Source: Ottelia alismoides (Eukaryota; Streptophyta; Magnoliopsida; Alismatales; Hydrocharitaceae). From it: a DNA stretch of 64,000 nt. The notes below the pieces were generated by a model. It saw nothing but the letters and a program-made list of their open reading frames with translations. It ran no database searches and was not told where the DNA came from. The stretch covers positions 186,001 to 250,000 of the forward strand of contig JAZKJV010005547.1 in assembly GCA_037367405.1 (NCBI GenBank), in the 5' to 3' direction. Of the stretch, positions 45,988-61,647 are shown in pieces; the stretch's first letter is position 1; each line of letters starts with the position of its first letter. A program made the translations under genes and the position numbers.

Positions 45988-47430
45988 ATCTACCCCACTA
46001 AAATAGAATTTCGTCCCGAAATTTACTAGTCAAGAGACTTAAAAAAACTCATGGTATTTAACTCATATCTCATTCCTATGTTCTCTTGTTTCCTTCTTTT
46101 AGGTCTTGATTGTAAGATGAACAAATCAATAAGAATATATCTTCACCTCAGAGATAACAGTTACTAAGCCAACTAATTGTTGGTCGGAATTTCTAGGGTC
46201 AATTTGTCGGTTGTCAGTCACTGGAAATAGTAAATCAAGGTGGACAATTATGGTACATATAAAGAATGACATTGTTAACTCAAGCTGGGATATGTCAATA
46301 TGTTAAAAGGACTCTATCTATTACTTGCATCTAGCATATCGAAATTTTAATATACATTCATCCTAACTTAAAGTTAGTATTGGGTATAATTAAACGAGGA
46401 TCCTAACCAACACTAATGTCTTGATCGATGAAGTTAATTAGATCTGATGACCACAATCATGTATCTTAAATAACTTAAGTGGCTCATGTTCTAAGGTCAA
46501 ATCTAACCATACATGCAAGATCATAATTGAGTTTAACAACATCAATATCGTCTAACCGCTATATCAATAAATTGACTAGTAGTATGTAAAGAGTCTAAGA
46601 TATCACAACACCAAACAACACAGACTTTCCTAAGTAACCTCAAAACACTTGGCTCATCATCATAATGTAACTAACACCTAAGGTCAAAAAGCATCACTAG
46701 AGATTCTTAGTAGTCCTTGATATGTCTACACTCTTAATTGTAAAGTAATGGTATTCTAACTAAAGGTCAATATTGGAGAATACGACTTCTTATTTCGATT
46801 GATCATCTACGAAGAAGTAAATATTTTATCTTTATGGCAACCTTATTCAATAGTTAGTAGGGTATAAGTAATTCCAAGACTCCATTGAAATACCAAGCCT
46901 CGCCAATCCATTATCTCGTTGTCCCATCAATTGTATTTCAACTCATCCAACTCATTTTCTTTTACGGGTATAATAGCAGGTAGGGAAGCTATAGTGAAGT
47001 CAATATATCTTTCAGATGATGGTCATAAGATCATAAAAACAAAACTCATACAGCTTCCAAATCCCAAGGTCATACATGACAAACTCCCTTTAAAAAAAAC
47101 AAAATATTTTTTTTTCATCTGTTGAGAATTTGATAGCAAAATACTTATCTGACTCTTGTTTTCTGTCTCCCCACGAATAAACCAGTTATGTGTATATGAT
47201 CTACAGAAATCACTTTCTTCTCCATGTGACCATCAATAGTCTCCAGAACTAGCACTATCTCCCTATCGGTCAGTCTTTTAGTACTCATGTTATATTCTAA
47301 AGATGTAAAGATCATGCTAAATTTTCTTTCTCCTATTTCTTCTCCTACTTTCTTTTTTTCTATACTAAAAGTCTTACGTCATCTATGACGGATATCTCAT
47401 GCCTAGAGGAACAACTGCTCTGATACCACC
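45988..47430 (-). mobile_element. Internal domain 3 (1443 bp)
   Basis: Same structure as domain 1. It has T at 47191, the state found in all domains further right. Confidence 0.9.
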
Positions 47431-50400
47431 TGTAACAGCCCGAATCCTCGGTGGCCAGCGGAAACATATCAATGCCACGTCAGATCCGAGTGTTACTCAT
47501 AACATCAACAAATGACATAAGGAATCATCTTAATCATCATATATCTATAATAATGTACAACTCTAATACATATCCAGGATCCTTTTGTTCCAGTGGGCAC
47601 AATGATATCCATCCTTCAAAACTTGCAAGTTCTTGAAACTGCTACTAAATCTGTTTCACACATTGACCTGCAATAAAAACACAAGAATACATGGTATGAG
47701 CTTAACGCTCAGTATGTGTCGAGATAAGGTCAAGCCAGCTAGCGAAAAATCAAGTCTCCTTATGCTATTACAAATAACTCCATGCACAGATTATTAACTG
47801 GATAAATATTTTCCACAATGGATCCTTATAAATTTTCTATATTCCCCAACATGTAATAATGTACACAACATGCAGTATCTATAGATACATTCCTTGAGTA
47901 TGATCTTAATCATAACATAATATGCATGGACCCCATTATTTTTCTCTTCATCTTAAATTTACAATATCAATAATTACTTAATGATGATTACATATATGAA
48001 ATTGTGTGTTACACCCATACACCTATTGCTATGAGTTTTCACATGTAAGCCCTTATTGTATCCTAACAAAGAGATTTGCATGGTTCTCATTTCCATCATC
48101 ATATCATATACTTTTTCATATAACATATCATACACGAAAGTAGTATCATGGCATGTTCATTCACAAAATACTCTTATGTTAGTTAATAAAAATACCCGAC
48201 TGTTGTCATACAATAGCATCATATGGATCACTCAAAAATATAACTATGCATAGAAAGGTATCTTTTTATATTCATGCAATGCATACCATACTTTCCATAT
48301 ACGCCCTTAAGGTTAACCATGTTTGCACATATGCCCGTAGCAATAACATAATTATTTATATACCTATGCATTTCATGTAATTGCACATATGCACTTATCA
48401 TTCCAAACATTTGCACTTCTACACTTAGCATTTCACATAAATGCACATACACACTTAACATTTTACATATTTATACATATACACGTAGCATTTCACATAA
48501 ATGCATATGCTCACTTAACAATTCACATAAGCACTTGGCTTCCACATAAGCACTTAGCTTATTCATTGTATATTTGTCTTATCTCATAATTTATTGGGTG
48601 GCTTTAGTGGCTTTTACCGCTGGCACAAGCGGTCACTCAATCATTACATAAAACATGATGACATCAGCGCTGAGTCAATATGTGGACTTTCCACTGGGTT
48701 CCACTGAACCTGACACCCCCGGAAGGTGTTGCCCTTTAGGCTCTCGATAAACGGACTCTAGAGGTGGCTCCCACCATAGACGTAGCACTTAGCTCCGCTC
48801 ATCGTTTAAGTGCCATTATCATGCTTGGAAAAATTTAATTCTTTAAATACAATTTCCTTCTTTATACAACAATGGTTCATGTGAACCTTTCGGCTCCACT
48901 AAACAAATAGGTCTTCATTGTACAAAATGCATGATTGATATAACACAATTATTCAGTATTTCATATTGTCATATTAGATTTGATCATTGGTTTCTATAAT
49001 TTATTTGCAAGTAATCACACAATTACAATCACATTACACAATGTCCAGTCCCAGCCTTGTATATAAATTATAAAATAATTAGTTAAGTAACCAATCTTGT
49101 ATCATTCACAGTAACGAAAGATAACATCATGATTTCCAATTGCATAACCCATTAACGGATTCTCAAAGGTATATAATTGTCATCATCCAAGAACTTTCCA
49201 CACGTATACTAATTACAAATAAAGGATAGTCATATCTGTGTTCTGCATTTTATAAATAAAAATGATATAACGTACATCAATAGAAGGGTTCGCACGTGAA
49301 TAACACATGCAACTGAGAACTGTCAGTATACTATTCAATTATATGCTCTTCTAACGTGATTTCATATCATCAATAATAGTCATATTAGGTGTGTGTACAA
49401 TACATTTTATATCTTTCCTATAATAGTAGTGCAATATTGGTGGCATACGTTATCATAATTCTGGCAACATTAAGGATGCGTATAGATTTAGAAATTAATG
49501 AGCATAGCTAATTATTATATTCATTGATAGAGAGAATCTAGGTTTTCATTGCAGACTACTCGTATTGTAAGCATCTATACCCATTATATAATGGTTGCCT
49601 CGTTGAAGTTTGCAACTGCCGTCATATAACCCAACAAAATTCATCCTATCAAACAGCATATAGTATACGACTAAACTCATACATGATAAAGATTAACCAG
49701 TAGAAAAATCATTTGAACGAGAAGTGAAATTATAGTGCATATGCCTTCGTGATAGGTACATTTTCCAATCTCCATTGAATATCCATCAATGCTTGAGAAA
49801 AAAACACGTGTATAAACATTTTCAAGATCATGTAAATTCCTCGATGTTTTCCGTTAACAAATCCAAGAAAGAAAATGTATTATTGTAACTTGTATAATGA
49901 AATAAATAATAATAAATCGACATGATTACAGAGAGAACGATTACTTGAATTTATCGCGTCTCATTCCTACATGTTCGACACATACCTCATTGATACGAAA
50001 TGCCCGCCCATGAAGACGGTTCCATCTATCCGAACCGTTGTAGATAACGTCAACGCTCCTCCGATTCTATCGGATCAACCTTCAATACCGACATATAGAG
50101 CCATCGTTGCTGGATACGAATCTTACACAATGCACCACCTCTTCTCGTGCTCTCTCTGTCTCTGTGTCTCTATCTCTATCTTTATCTCCTTCCTCTCACT
50201 CTCTTCTCACTTCTCTCATCTCTTCCTCTACCTATTTATCTCTATCTCCATTCACATCTCTCTCTCCTTTCCTCTCTTTGCATCTCTCACGCACCATGCC
50301 TATGTATTTCTCCCACACTCTCTCTCTCACGTAATTAGATCAATTATACTAAAATAGGAATCACGTCTCCTCATCCAAAAACGCACGCACACCCTCTCTC

Positions 50401-50725
50401 TCTCTAGGAATGAATAATCACATTCCAAATATGGAAATATAATGAGGATGGAGTAATGTTGAATAGGCCATTCGTAACTGCCAATCTCTCTCTTCCTCTT
50501 TCTCTCTCTCTCTCGATCCCTTGGTCACTCTCCCTCTTTTCGTTCGCCTCTCTCTCTCTCTCAATGAATGAGAGAAATAATCACATTCCAAAAATAGTCC
50601 CACATGCATGGGGAAGATGGTTGAAATGGCCTCATAACCGTCCGTCTCTCCTCCTTTATTTAAATAAATTAAATATTTTAATTGAAGAAGTAAACATCCA
50701 TCTCTATGCAATATGGGTCGTTACA
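47431..50725 (-). repeat. LTR 4 (3295 bp)
   Basis: Complete copy. It has G at 48337, T at 48711 (shared with LTR 6) and T at 49273. A private T occurs near 47937 (CCCCATTATT). Confidence 0.92.
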
Positions 50726-52167
50726 ATCTACCCCACTAAAATAGAATTTCGTCCCGAAATTTACTAGTCAAGAGACTTAAAAAAACTCATGGTATTTAAC
50801 TCATATCTCATTCCTATGTTCTCTTGTTTCCTTCTTTTAGGTCTTGATTGTAAGATGAACAAATCAATAAGAATATATCTTCACCTCAGAGATAACAGTT
50901 ACTAAGCCAACTAATTGTTGGTCGGAATTTCTAGGGTCAATTTGTCGGTTGTCAGTCACTGGAAATAGTAAATCAAGGTGGACAATTATGGTACATATAA
51001 AGAATGACATTGTTAACTCAAGCTGGGATATGTCAATATGTTAAAAGGACTCTATCTATTACTTGCATCTAGCATATCGAAATTTTAATATACATTCATC
51101 CTAACTTAAAGTTAGTATTGGGTATAATTAAACGAGGATCCTAACCAACACTAATGTCTTGATCGATGAAGTTAATTAGATCTGATGACCACAATCATGT
51201 ATCTTAAATAACTTAAGTGGCTCATGTTCTAAGGTCAAATCTAACCATACATGCAAGATCATAATTGAGTTTAACAACATCAATATCGTCTAACCGCTAT
51301 ATCAATAAATTGACTAGTAGTATGTAAAGAGTCTAAGATATCACAACACCAAACAACACAGACTTTCCTAAGTAACCTCAAAACACTTGGCTCATCATCA
51401 TAATGTAACTAACACCTAAGGTCAAAAAGCATCACTAGAGATTCTTAGTAGTCCTTGATATGTCTACACTCTTAATTGTAAAGTAATGGTATTCTAACTA
51501 AAGGTCAATATTGGAGAATACGACTTCTTATTTCGATTGATCATCTACGAAGAAGTAAATATTTTATCTTTATGGCAACCTTATTCAATAGTTAGTAGGG
51601 TATAAGTAATTCCAAGACTCCATTGAAATACCAAGCCTCGCCAATCCATTATCTCGTTGTCCCATCAATTGTATTTCAACTCATCCAACTCATTTTCTTT
51701 TACGGGTATAATAGCAGGTAGGGAAGCTATAGTGAAGTCAATATATCTTTCAGATGATGGTCATAAGATCATAAAAACAAAACTCATACAGCTTCCAAAT
51801 CCCAAGGTCATACATGACAAACTCCCTTTAAAAAAAACAAAATATTTTTTTTCATCTGTTGAGAATTTGATAGCAAAATACTTATCTGACTCTTGTTTTC
51901 TGTCTCCCCACGAATAAACCAGTTATGTGTATATGATCTACAGAAATCACTTTCTTCTCCATGTGACCATCAATAGTCTCCAGAACTAGCACTATCTCCC
52001 TATCGGTCAGTCTTTTAGTACTCATGTTATATTCTAAAGATGTAAAGATCATGCTAAATTTTCTTTCTCCTATTTCTTCTCCTACTTTCTTTTTTTCTAT
52101 ACTAAAAGTCTTACGTCATCTATGACGGATATCTCATGCCTAGAGGAACAACTGCTCTGATACCACC
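50726..52167 (-). mobile_element. Internal domain 4 (1442 bp)
   Basis: Same structure as domain 1. A T run near 51850 is one base shorter than in domain 3. Confidence 0.9.
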
Positions 52168-55100
52168 TGTAACAGCCCGAATCCTCGGTGGCCAGCGGAA
52201 ACATATCAATGCCACGTCAGATCCGAGTGTTACTCATAACATCAACAAATGACATAAGGAATCATCTTAATCATCATATATCTATAATAATGTACAACTC
52301 TAATACATATCCAGGATCCTTTTGTTCCAGTGGGCACAATGATATCCATCCTTCAAAACTTGCAAGTTCTTGAAACTGCTACTAAATCTGTTTCACACAT
52401 TGACATGCAATAAAAACACAAGAATACATGGTATGAGCTTAACGCTCAGTATGTGTCGAGATAAGGTCAAGCCAGCTAGCGAAAAATCAAGTCTCCTTAT
52501 GCTATTACAAATAACTCCATGCACAGATTATTAACTGGATAAATATTTTCCACAATGGATCCTTATAAATTTTCTATATTCCCCAACATGTAATAATGTA
52601 CACAACATGCAGTATCTATAGATACATTCCTTGAGTATGATCTTAATCATAACATAATATGCATGGACCCCACTATTTTTCTCTTCATCTTAAATTTACA
52701 ATATCAATAATTACTTAATGATGATTACATATATGAAATTGTGTGTTACACCCATACACCTATTGCTATGAGTTTTCACATGTAAGCCCTTATTGTATCC
52801 TAACAAAGAGATTTGCATGGTTCTCATTTCCATCATCATATCATATACTTTTTCATATAACATATCATACACGAAAGTAGTATCATGGCATGTTCATTCA
52901 CAAAATACTCTTATGTTAGTTAATAAAAATACCCGACTGTTGTCATACAATAGCATCATATGGATCACTCAAAAATATAACTATGCATAGAAAGGTATCT
53001 TTTTATATTCATGCAATGCATACCATACTTTCCATATACGCCCTTAAGGTTAACCATGTTTGCACATATGCCCATAGCAATAACATAATTATTTATATAC
53101 CTATGCATTTCATGTAATTGCACATATGCACTTATCATTCCAAACATTTGCACTTCTACACTTAGCATTTCACATAAATGCACATACACACTTAACATTT
53201 TACATATTTATACATATACACGTAGCATTTCACATAAATGCATATGCTCACTTAACAATTCACATAAGCACTTGGCTTCCACATAAGCACTAAGCTTATT
53301 CATTGTATATTTGTCTTATCTCATAATTTATTGGGTGGCTTTAGTGGCTTTTACCGCTGGCACAAGCGGTCACTCAATCATTACATAAAACATGATGACA
53401 TCAGCGCTGAGTCAATATGTGGACTTTCCACTGGGTTCCACTGAACCCGACACCCCCGGAAGGTGTTGCCCTTTAGGCTCTCGATAAACGGACTCTAGAG
53501 GTGGCTCCCACCATAGACGTAGCACTTAGCTCCGCTCATCGTTTAAGTGCCATTATCATGCTTGGAAAAATTTAATTCTTTAAATACAATTTCCTTCTTT
53601 ATACAACAATGGTTCATGTGAACCTTTCGGCTCCACTAAACAAATAGGTCTTCATTGTACAAAATGCATGATTGATATAACACAATTATTCAGTATTTCA
53701 TATTGTCATATTAGATTTGATCATTGGTTTCTATAATTTATTTGCAAGTAATCACACAATTACAATCACATTACACAATGTCCAGTCCCAGCCTTGTATA
53801 TAAATTATAAAATAATTAGTTAAGTAACCAATCTTGTATCATTCACAGTAACGAAAGATAACATCATGATTTCCAATTGCATAACCCATTAACGGATTCT
53901 CAAAGGTATATAATTGTCATCATCCAAGAACTTTCCACACGTATACTAATTACAAATAAAGGATAGTCATATCTGTGTTCTGCATTTTATAAATAAAAAT
54001 GATATAACGTACATCAATAGAAGGGTTCGCACGTGAATAACACATGCAACTGAGAACTGTCAGTATACTATTCAATTATATGCTCTTCTAACGTGATTTC
54101 ATATCATCAATAATAGTCATATTAGGTGTGTGTACAATACATTTTATATCTTTCCTATAATAGTAGTGCAATATTGGTGGCATACGTTATCATAATTCTG
54201 GCAACATTAAGGATGCGTATAGATTTAGAAATTAATGAGCATAGCTAATTATTATATTCATTGATAGAGAGAATCTAGGTTTTCATTGCAGACTACTCGT
54301 ATTGTAAGCATCTATACCCATTATATAATGGTTGCCTCGTTGAAGTTTGCAACTGCCGTCATATAACCCAACAAAATTCATCCTATCAAACAGCATATAG
54401 TATACGACTAAACTCATACATGATAAAGATTAACCAGTAGAAAAATCATTTGAACGAGAAGTGAAATTATAGTGCATATGCCTTCGTGATAGGTACATTT
54501 TCCAATCTCCATTGAATATCCATCAATGCTTGAGAAAAAAACACGTGTATAAACATTTTCAAGATCATGTAAATTCCTCGATTTTCCGTTAACAAATCCA
54601 AGAAAGAAAATGTATTATTGTAACTTGTATAATGAAATAAATAATAATAAATCGACATGATTACAGAGAGAACGATTACTTGAATTTATCGCGTCTCATT
54701 CCTACATGTTCGACACATACCTCATTGATACGAAATGCCCGCCCATGAAGACGGTTCCATCTATCCGAACCGTTGTAGATAACGTCAACGCTCCTCCGAT
54801 TCTATCGGATCAACCTTCAATACCGACATATAGAGCCATCGTTGCTGGATACGAATCTTACACAATGCACCACCTCTTCTCGTGCTCTCTCTGTCTCTGT
54901 GTCTCTATCTCTATCTTTATCTCCTTCCTCTCACTCTCTTTCTCACTTCTCTCATCTCTTCCTCTACCTTATTTATCTCTATCTCCATTCACATCTCTCT
55001 CTCCTTTCCTCTCTTTGCATCTCTCACGCACCATGCCTATGTATTTCTCCCACACTCTCTCTCTCTCACGTAATTAGATCAATTATACTAAAATAGGAAT

Positions 55101-55465
55101 CACGTCTCCTCATCCAAAAACGTACGCACACCCTCTCTCTCTCTAGGAATGAATAATCACATTCCAAATATGGAAATATAATGAGGATGGAGTAATGTTG
55201 AATAGGCCATTCGTAACTGCCAATCTCTCTCTTCCTCTTTCTCTCTCTCTCTCGATCCCTTGGTCACTCTCCCTCTTTTCGTTCGCCTCTCTCTCTCTCT
55301 CAATGAATGAGAGAAATAATCACATTCCAAAAAATAGTCCCACATGCATGGGGAAGATGGTTGAAATGGCCTCATAACCGTCCGTCTCTCCTCCTTTATT
55401 TAAATAAATTAAATATTTTAATTGAAGAAGTAAACATCCATCTCTATGCAATATGGGTCGTTACA
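52168..55465 (-). repeat. LTR 5 (3298 bp)
   Basis: Complete copy. It has A at 53074 and T at 54010. Private changes include GACATGCAAT near 52403 and CACTAAGC near 53289. Several small indels occur between 54580 and 55335 (for example CTCGATTTTCCG, CTACCTTATTTA and CCAAAAAATAG). Confidence 0.92.
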
Positions 55466-56906
55466 ATCTACCCCACTAAAATAGAATTTCGTCCCGAAAT
55501 TTACTAGTCAAGAGACTTAAAAAAACTCATGGTATTTAACTCATATCTCATTCCTATGTTCTCTTGTTTCCTTCTTTTAGGTCTTGATTGTAAGATGAAC
55601 AAATCAATAAGAATATATCTTCACCTCAGAGATAACAGTTACTAAGCCAACTAATTGTTGGTCGGAATTTCTAGGGTCAATTTGTCGGTTGTCAGTCACT
55701 GGAAATAGTAAATCAAGGTGGACAATTATGGTACATATAAAGAATGACATTGTTAACTCAAGCTGGGATATGTCAATATGTTAAAAGGACTCTATCTATT
55801 ACTTGCATCTAGCATATCGAAATTTTAATATACATTCATCCTAACTTAAAGTTAGTATTGGGTATAATTAAATGAGGATCCTAACCAACACTAATGTCTT
55901 GATCGATGAAGTTAATTAGATCTGATGACCACAATCATGTATCTTAAATAACTTAAGTGGCTCATGTTCTAAGGTCAAATCTAACCATACATGCAAGATC
56001 ATAATTGACTTTAACAACATCAATATCGTCTAACCGCTATATCAATAAATTGACTAGTAGTATGTAAAGAGTCTAAGATATCACAACACCAAACAACACA
56101 GACTTTCCTAAGTAACCTCAAAACACTTGGCTCATCATCATAATGTAACTAACACCTAAGGTCAAAAAGCATCACTAGAGATTCTTAGTAGTCCTTGATA
56201 TGTCTACACTCTTAATTGTAAAGTAATGGTATTCTAACTAAAGGTCAATATTGGAGAATACGACTTCTTATTTCGATTGATCATCTACGAAGAAGTAAAT
56301 ATTTTATCTTTATGGCAACCTTATTCAATAGTTAGTAGGGTATAAGTAATTCCAAGACTCCATTGAAATACCAAGCCTCGCCAATCCATTATCTCGTTGT
56401 CCCATCAATTGTATTTCAACTCATCCAACTCATTTTCTTTACGGGTATAATAGCAGGTAGGGAAGCTATAGTGAAGTCAATATATCTTTCAGATGATGGT
56501 CATAAGATCATAAAAACAAAACTCATACAGCTTCCAAATCCCAAGGTCATACATGACAAACTCCCTTTAAAAAAACAAAATATTTTTTTTCATCTGTTGA
56601 GAATTTGATAGCAAAATACTTATCTGACTCTTGTTTTCTGTCTCCCCACGAATAAACCAGTTATGTGTATATGATCTACAGAAATCACTTTCTTCTCCAT
56701 GTGACCATCAATAGTCTCCAGAACTAGCACTATCTCCCTATCGGTCAGTCTTTTAGTACTCATGTTATATTCTAAAGATGTAAAGATCATGCTAAATTTT
56801 CTTTCTCCTATTTCTTCTCCTACTTTCTTTTTTTCTATACTAAAAGTCTTACGTCATCTATGACGGATATTCTCATGCCTAGAGGAACAACTGCTCTGAT
56901 ACCACC
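55466..56906 (-). mobile_element. Internal domain 5 (1441 bp)
   Basis: Same structure as domain 1, with private substitutions near 55872 (AAATGAGG) and 56009 (ATTGACTTT) and single-base length changes near 56440 and 56870. Confidence 0.9.
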
Positions 56907-59900
56907 TGTAACAGCCCGAATCCTCGGTGGCCAGCGGAAACATATCAATGCCACGTCAGATCCGAGTGTTACTCATAACATCAACAAATGACATAAGGAA
57001 TCATCTTAATCATCATATATCTATAATAATGTACAACTCTAATACATATCCAGGATCCTTTTGTTCCAGTGGGCACAATGATATCCATCCTTCAAAACTT
57101 GCAAGTTCTTGAAACTGCTACTAAATCTGTTTCACACATTGACCTGCAATAAAAACACAAGAATACATGGTATGAGCTTAACGCTCAGTATGTGTCGAGA
57201 TAAGGTCAAGCCAGCTAGCGAAAAATCAAGTCTCCTTATGCTATTACAAATAACTCCATGCACAGATTATTAACTGGATAAATATTTTCCACAATGGATC
57301 CTTATAAATTTTCTATATTCCCCAACATGTAATAATGTACACAACATGCAGTATCTATAGATACATTCCTTGAGTATGATCTTAATCATAACATAATATG
57401 CATGGACCCCACTATTTTTCTCTTCATCTTAAATTTACAATATCAATAATTACTTAATGATGATTACATATATGAAATTGTGTGTTACACCCATACACCT
57501 ATTGCTATGAGTTTTCACATGTAAGCCCTTATTGTATCCTAACAAAGAGATTTGCATGGTTCTCATTTCCATCATCATATCATATACTTTTTCATATAAC
57601 ATATCATACACGAAAGTAGTATCATGGCATGTTCATTCACAAAATACTCTTATGTTAGTTAATAAAAATACCCGACGGTTGTCATACAATAGCATCATAT
57701 GGATCACTCAAAAAATATAACTATGCATAGAAAGGTATCTTTTTATATTCATGCAATGCATACCATACTTTCCATATACGCCCTTAAGGTTAACCATGTT
57801 TGCACATATGCCCATAGCAATAACATAATTATTTATATACCTATGCATTTCATGTAATTGCACATATGCACTTATCATTCCAAACATTTGCACTTCTACA
57901 CTTAGCATTTCACATAAATGCACATACACACTTAACATTTTACATATTTATACATATACACGTAGCATTTCACATAAATGCATATGCTCACTTAACAATT
58001 CACATAAGCACTTGGCTTCCACATAAGCACTTAGCTTATTCATTGTATATTTGTCTTATCTCATAATTTATTGGGTGGCTTTAGTGGCTTTTTACCGCTG
58101 GCACAAGCGGTCACTCAATCATTACATAAAACATGATGACATCAGCGCTGAGTCAATATGTGGACTTTCCACTGGGTTCCACTGAACCTGACACCCCCGG
58201 AAGGTGTTGCCCTTTAGGCTCTCGATAAACGGACTCTAGAGGTGGCTCCCACCATAGACGTAGCACTTAGCTCCGCTCATCGTTTAAGTGCCATTATCAT
58301 GCTTGGAAAAATTTAATTCTTTAAATACAATTTCCTTCTTTATACAACAATGGTTCATGTGAACCTTTCGGCTCCACTAAACAAATAGGTCTTCATTGTA
58401 CAAAATGCATGATTGATATAACACAATTATTCAGTATTTCATATTGTCATATTAGATTTGATCATTGGTTTCTATAATTTATTTGCAAGTAATCACACAA
58501 TTACAATCACATTACACAATGTCCAGTCCCAGCCTTGTATATAAATTATAAAATAATTAGTTAAGTAACCAATCTTGTATCATTCACAGTAACGAAAGAT
58601 AACATCATGATTTCCAATTGCATAACCCATTAACGGATTCTCAAAGGTATATAATTGTCATCATCCAAGAACTTTCCACACGTATACTAATTACAAATAA
58701 AGGATAGTCATATCTGTGTTCTGCATTTTATAAATAAAAATGATATAACGTACATCAATAGAAGGGTTCGCACGTGAATAACACATGCAACTGAGAACTG
58801 TCAGTATACTATTCAATTATATGCTCTTCTAACGTGATTTCATATCATCAATAATAGTCATATTAGGTGTGTGTACAATACATTTTATATCTTTCCTATA
58901 ATAGTAGTGCAATATTGGTGGCATACGTTATCATAATTCTGGCAACATTAAGGATGCGTATAGATTTAGAAATTAATGAGCATAGCTAATTATTATATTC
59001 ATTGATAGAGAGAATCTAGGTTTTCATTGCAGACTACTCGTATTGTAAGCATCTATACCCATTATATAATGGTTGCCTCGTTGAAGTTTGCAACTGCCGT
59101 CATATAACCCAACAAAATTCATCCTATCAAATTATAGTATACGACTAAACTCATACATGATAAAGATTACCCAGTAGAAAAATCATTTGAACGAGAAGTG
59201 AAATTATAGTGCATATGCCTTCGTGATAGGTACATTTTCCAATCTCCATTGAATATCCATCAATGCTTGAGAAAAAAAACACGTGTATAAACATTTTCAA
59301 GATCATGTAAATTCCTCGATGTTTTCCGTTAACAAATCCAAGAAAGAAAATGTATATATGTAACTTGTATAATGAAATAAATAAATAATAAATCGACATG
59401 ATTACAGAGAGAACGATTACTTGAATTTATCGCGTCTCATTCCTACATGTTCGACACATACCTCATTGATACGAAATGCCCGCCCATGAAGACGGTTCCA
59501 TCTATCCGAACCGTTGTAGATAACGTCAACCGCTCCTCCGATTCTATCGGATCAACCTTTCAATACCGACATATAGAGCCATCGTTGCTGGATACGAATC
59601 TTACACAAGCACCACCTCTTCTCGTGCTCTCTCTGTCTCTGTGTCTCTATCTCTATCTTTATCTCCTTCCTCTCACTCTCTTCTCCCATTCTCTCATCTC
59701 TTCCTCCTACCTATTTATCTCTATCTCCATTCACATCTCTCTCTCCTTTCCTCTCTTTGCATCTCTCACGCACCATGCCTATGTATTTCTCCCACACTCT
59801 CTCTCTCTCACGTAATTAGATCATATTATACTAAAATAGGAATCACGTCTCCTCATCCAAAAACGTACGCACACCCTCTCTCTCTCTAGGAATGAATAAT

Positions 59901-60207
59901 CACATTCCAAATATGGAAATATAATGAGGATGGAGTAATGTTGAATAGGCCATTCGTAACTGCCAATCTCTCTCTTCCTCTTTCTCTCTCTCTCTCGATC
60001 CCTTGGTCACTCTCCCTCTTTTCGTTCGCCTCTCTCTCTCTCTCAATGAATGAGAGAAATAATCACATTCCAAAAATAGTCCCACATGCATGGGGAAGAT
60101 GGTTGAAATGGCCTCATAACCGTCCGTCTCTCCTCCTTTATTTAAATAAATTAAATATTTTAATTGAAGAAGTAAACATCCATCTCTATGCAATATGGGT
60201 CGTTACA
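56907..60207 (-). repeat. LTR 6 (3301 bp), indel-rich
   Basis: Complete copy. It has A at 57814 and T at 58189 (shared with LTR 4). Between about 59130 and 59830 it carries about a dozen one- to six-base differences found in no other copy, such as loss of CAGCAT near 59131, an extra C near 59530 and loss of T near 59610. Confidence 0.9.
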
Positions 60208-61647
60208 ATCTACCCCACTAAAATAGAATTTCGTCCCGAAATTTACTAGTCAAGAGACTTAAAAAAACTCATGGTATTTAACTCATATCTCATTCCTATG
60301 TTCTCTTGTTTCCTTCTTTTAGGTCTTGATTGTAAGATGAACAAATCAATAAGAATATATCTTCACCTCAGAGATAACAGTTACTAAGCCAACTAATTGT
60401 TGGTCGGAATTTCTAGGGTCAATTTGTCGGTTGTCAGTCACTGGAAATAGTAAATCAAGGTGGACAATTATGGTACATATAAAGAATGACATTGTTAACT
60501 CAAGCTGGGATATGTCAATATGTTAAAAGGACTCTATCTATTACTTGCATCTAGCATATCGAAATTTTAATATACATTCATCCTAACTTAAAGTTAGTAT
60601 TGGGTATAATTAAACGAGGATCCTAACCAACACTAATGTCTTGATCGATGAAGTTAATTAGATCTGATGACCACAATCATGTATCTTAAATAACTTAAGT
60701 GGCTCATGTTCTAAGGTCAAATCTAACCATACATGCAAGATCATAATTGAGTTTAACAACATCAATATCGTCTAACCGCTATATCAATAAATTGACTAGT
60801 AGTATGTAAAGAGTCTAAGATATCACAACACCAAACAACACAGACTTTCCTAAGTAACCTCAAAACACTTGGCTCATCATCATAATGTAACTAACACCTA
60901 AGGTCAAAAAGCATCACTAGAGATTCTTAGTAGTCCTTGATATGTCTACACTCTTAATTGTAAAGTAATGGTATTCTAACTAAAGGTCAATATTGGAGAA
61001 TACGACTTCTTATTTCGATTGATCATCTACGAAGAAGTAAATATTTTATCTTTATGGCAACCTTATTCAATAGTTAGTAGGGTATAAGTAATTCCAAGAC
61101 TCCATTGAAATACCAAGCCTCACCAATCCATTATCTCGTTGTCCCATCAATTGTATTTCAACTCATCCAACTCATTTTCTTTTACGGGTATAATAGCAGG
61201 TAGGGAAGCTATAGTGAAGTCAATATATCTTTCAGATGATGGTCATAAGATCATAAAAACAAAACTCATACAGCTTCCAAATCCCAAGGTCATACATGAC
61301 AAACTCCCTTTAAAAAAACAAAATATTTTTTTCATCTGTTGAGAATTTGATAGCAAAATACTTATCTGACTCTTGTTTTCTGTCTCCCCACGAATAAACC
61401 AGTTATGTGTATATGATCTACAGAAATCACTTTCTTCTCCATGTGACCATCAATAGTCTCCAGAACTAGCACTATCTCCCTATCGGTCAGTCTTTTAGTA
61501 CTCATGTTATATTCTAAAGATGTAAAGATCATGCTAAATTTTCTTTCTCCTATTTCTTCTCCTACTTTCTTTTTTTCTATACTAAAAGTCTTACGTCATC
61601 TATGACGGATATCTCATGCCTAGAGGAACAACTGCTCTGATACCACC
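60208..61647 (-). mobile_element. Internal domain 6 (1440 bp)
   Basis: Same structure as domain 1. It has a private A near 61122 (CCTCACCAAT) and shorter A and T runs near 61313-61332. Confidence 0.9.
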
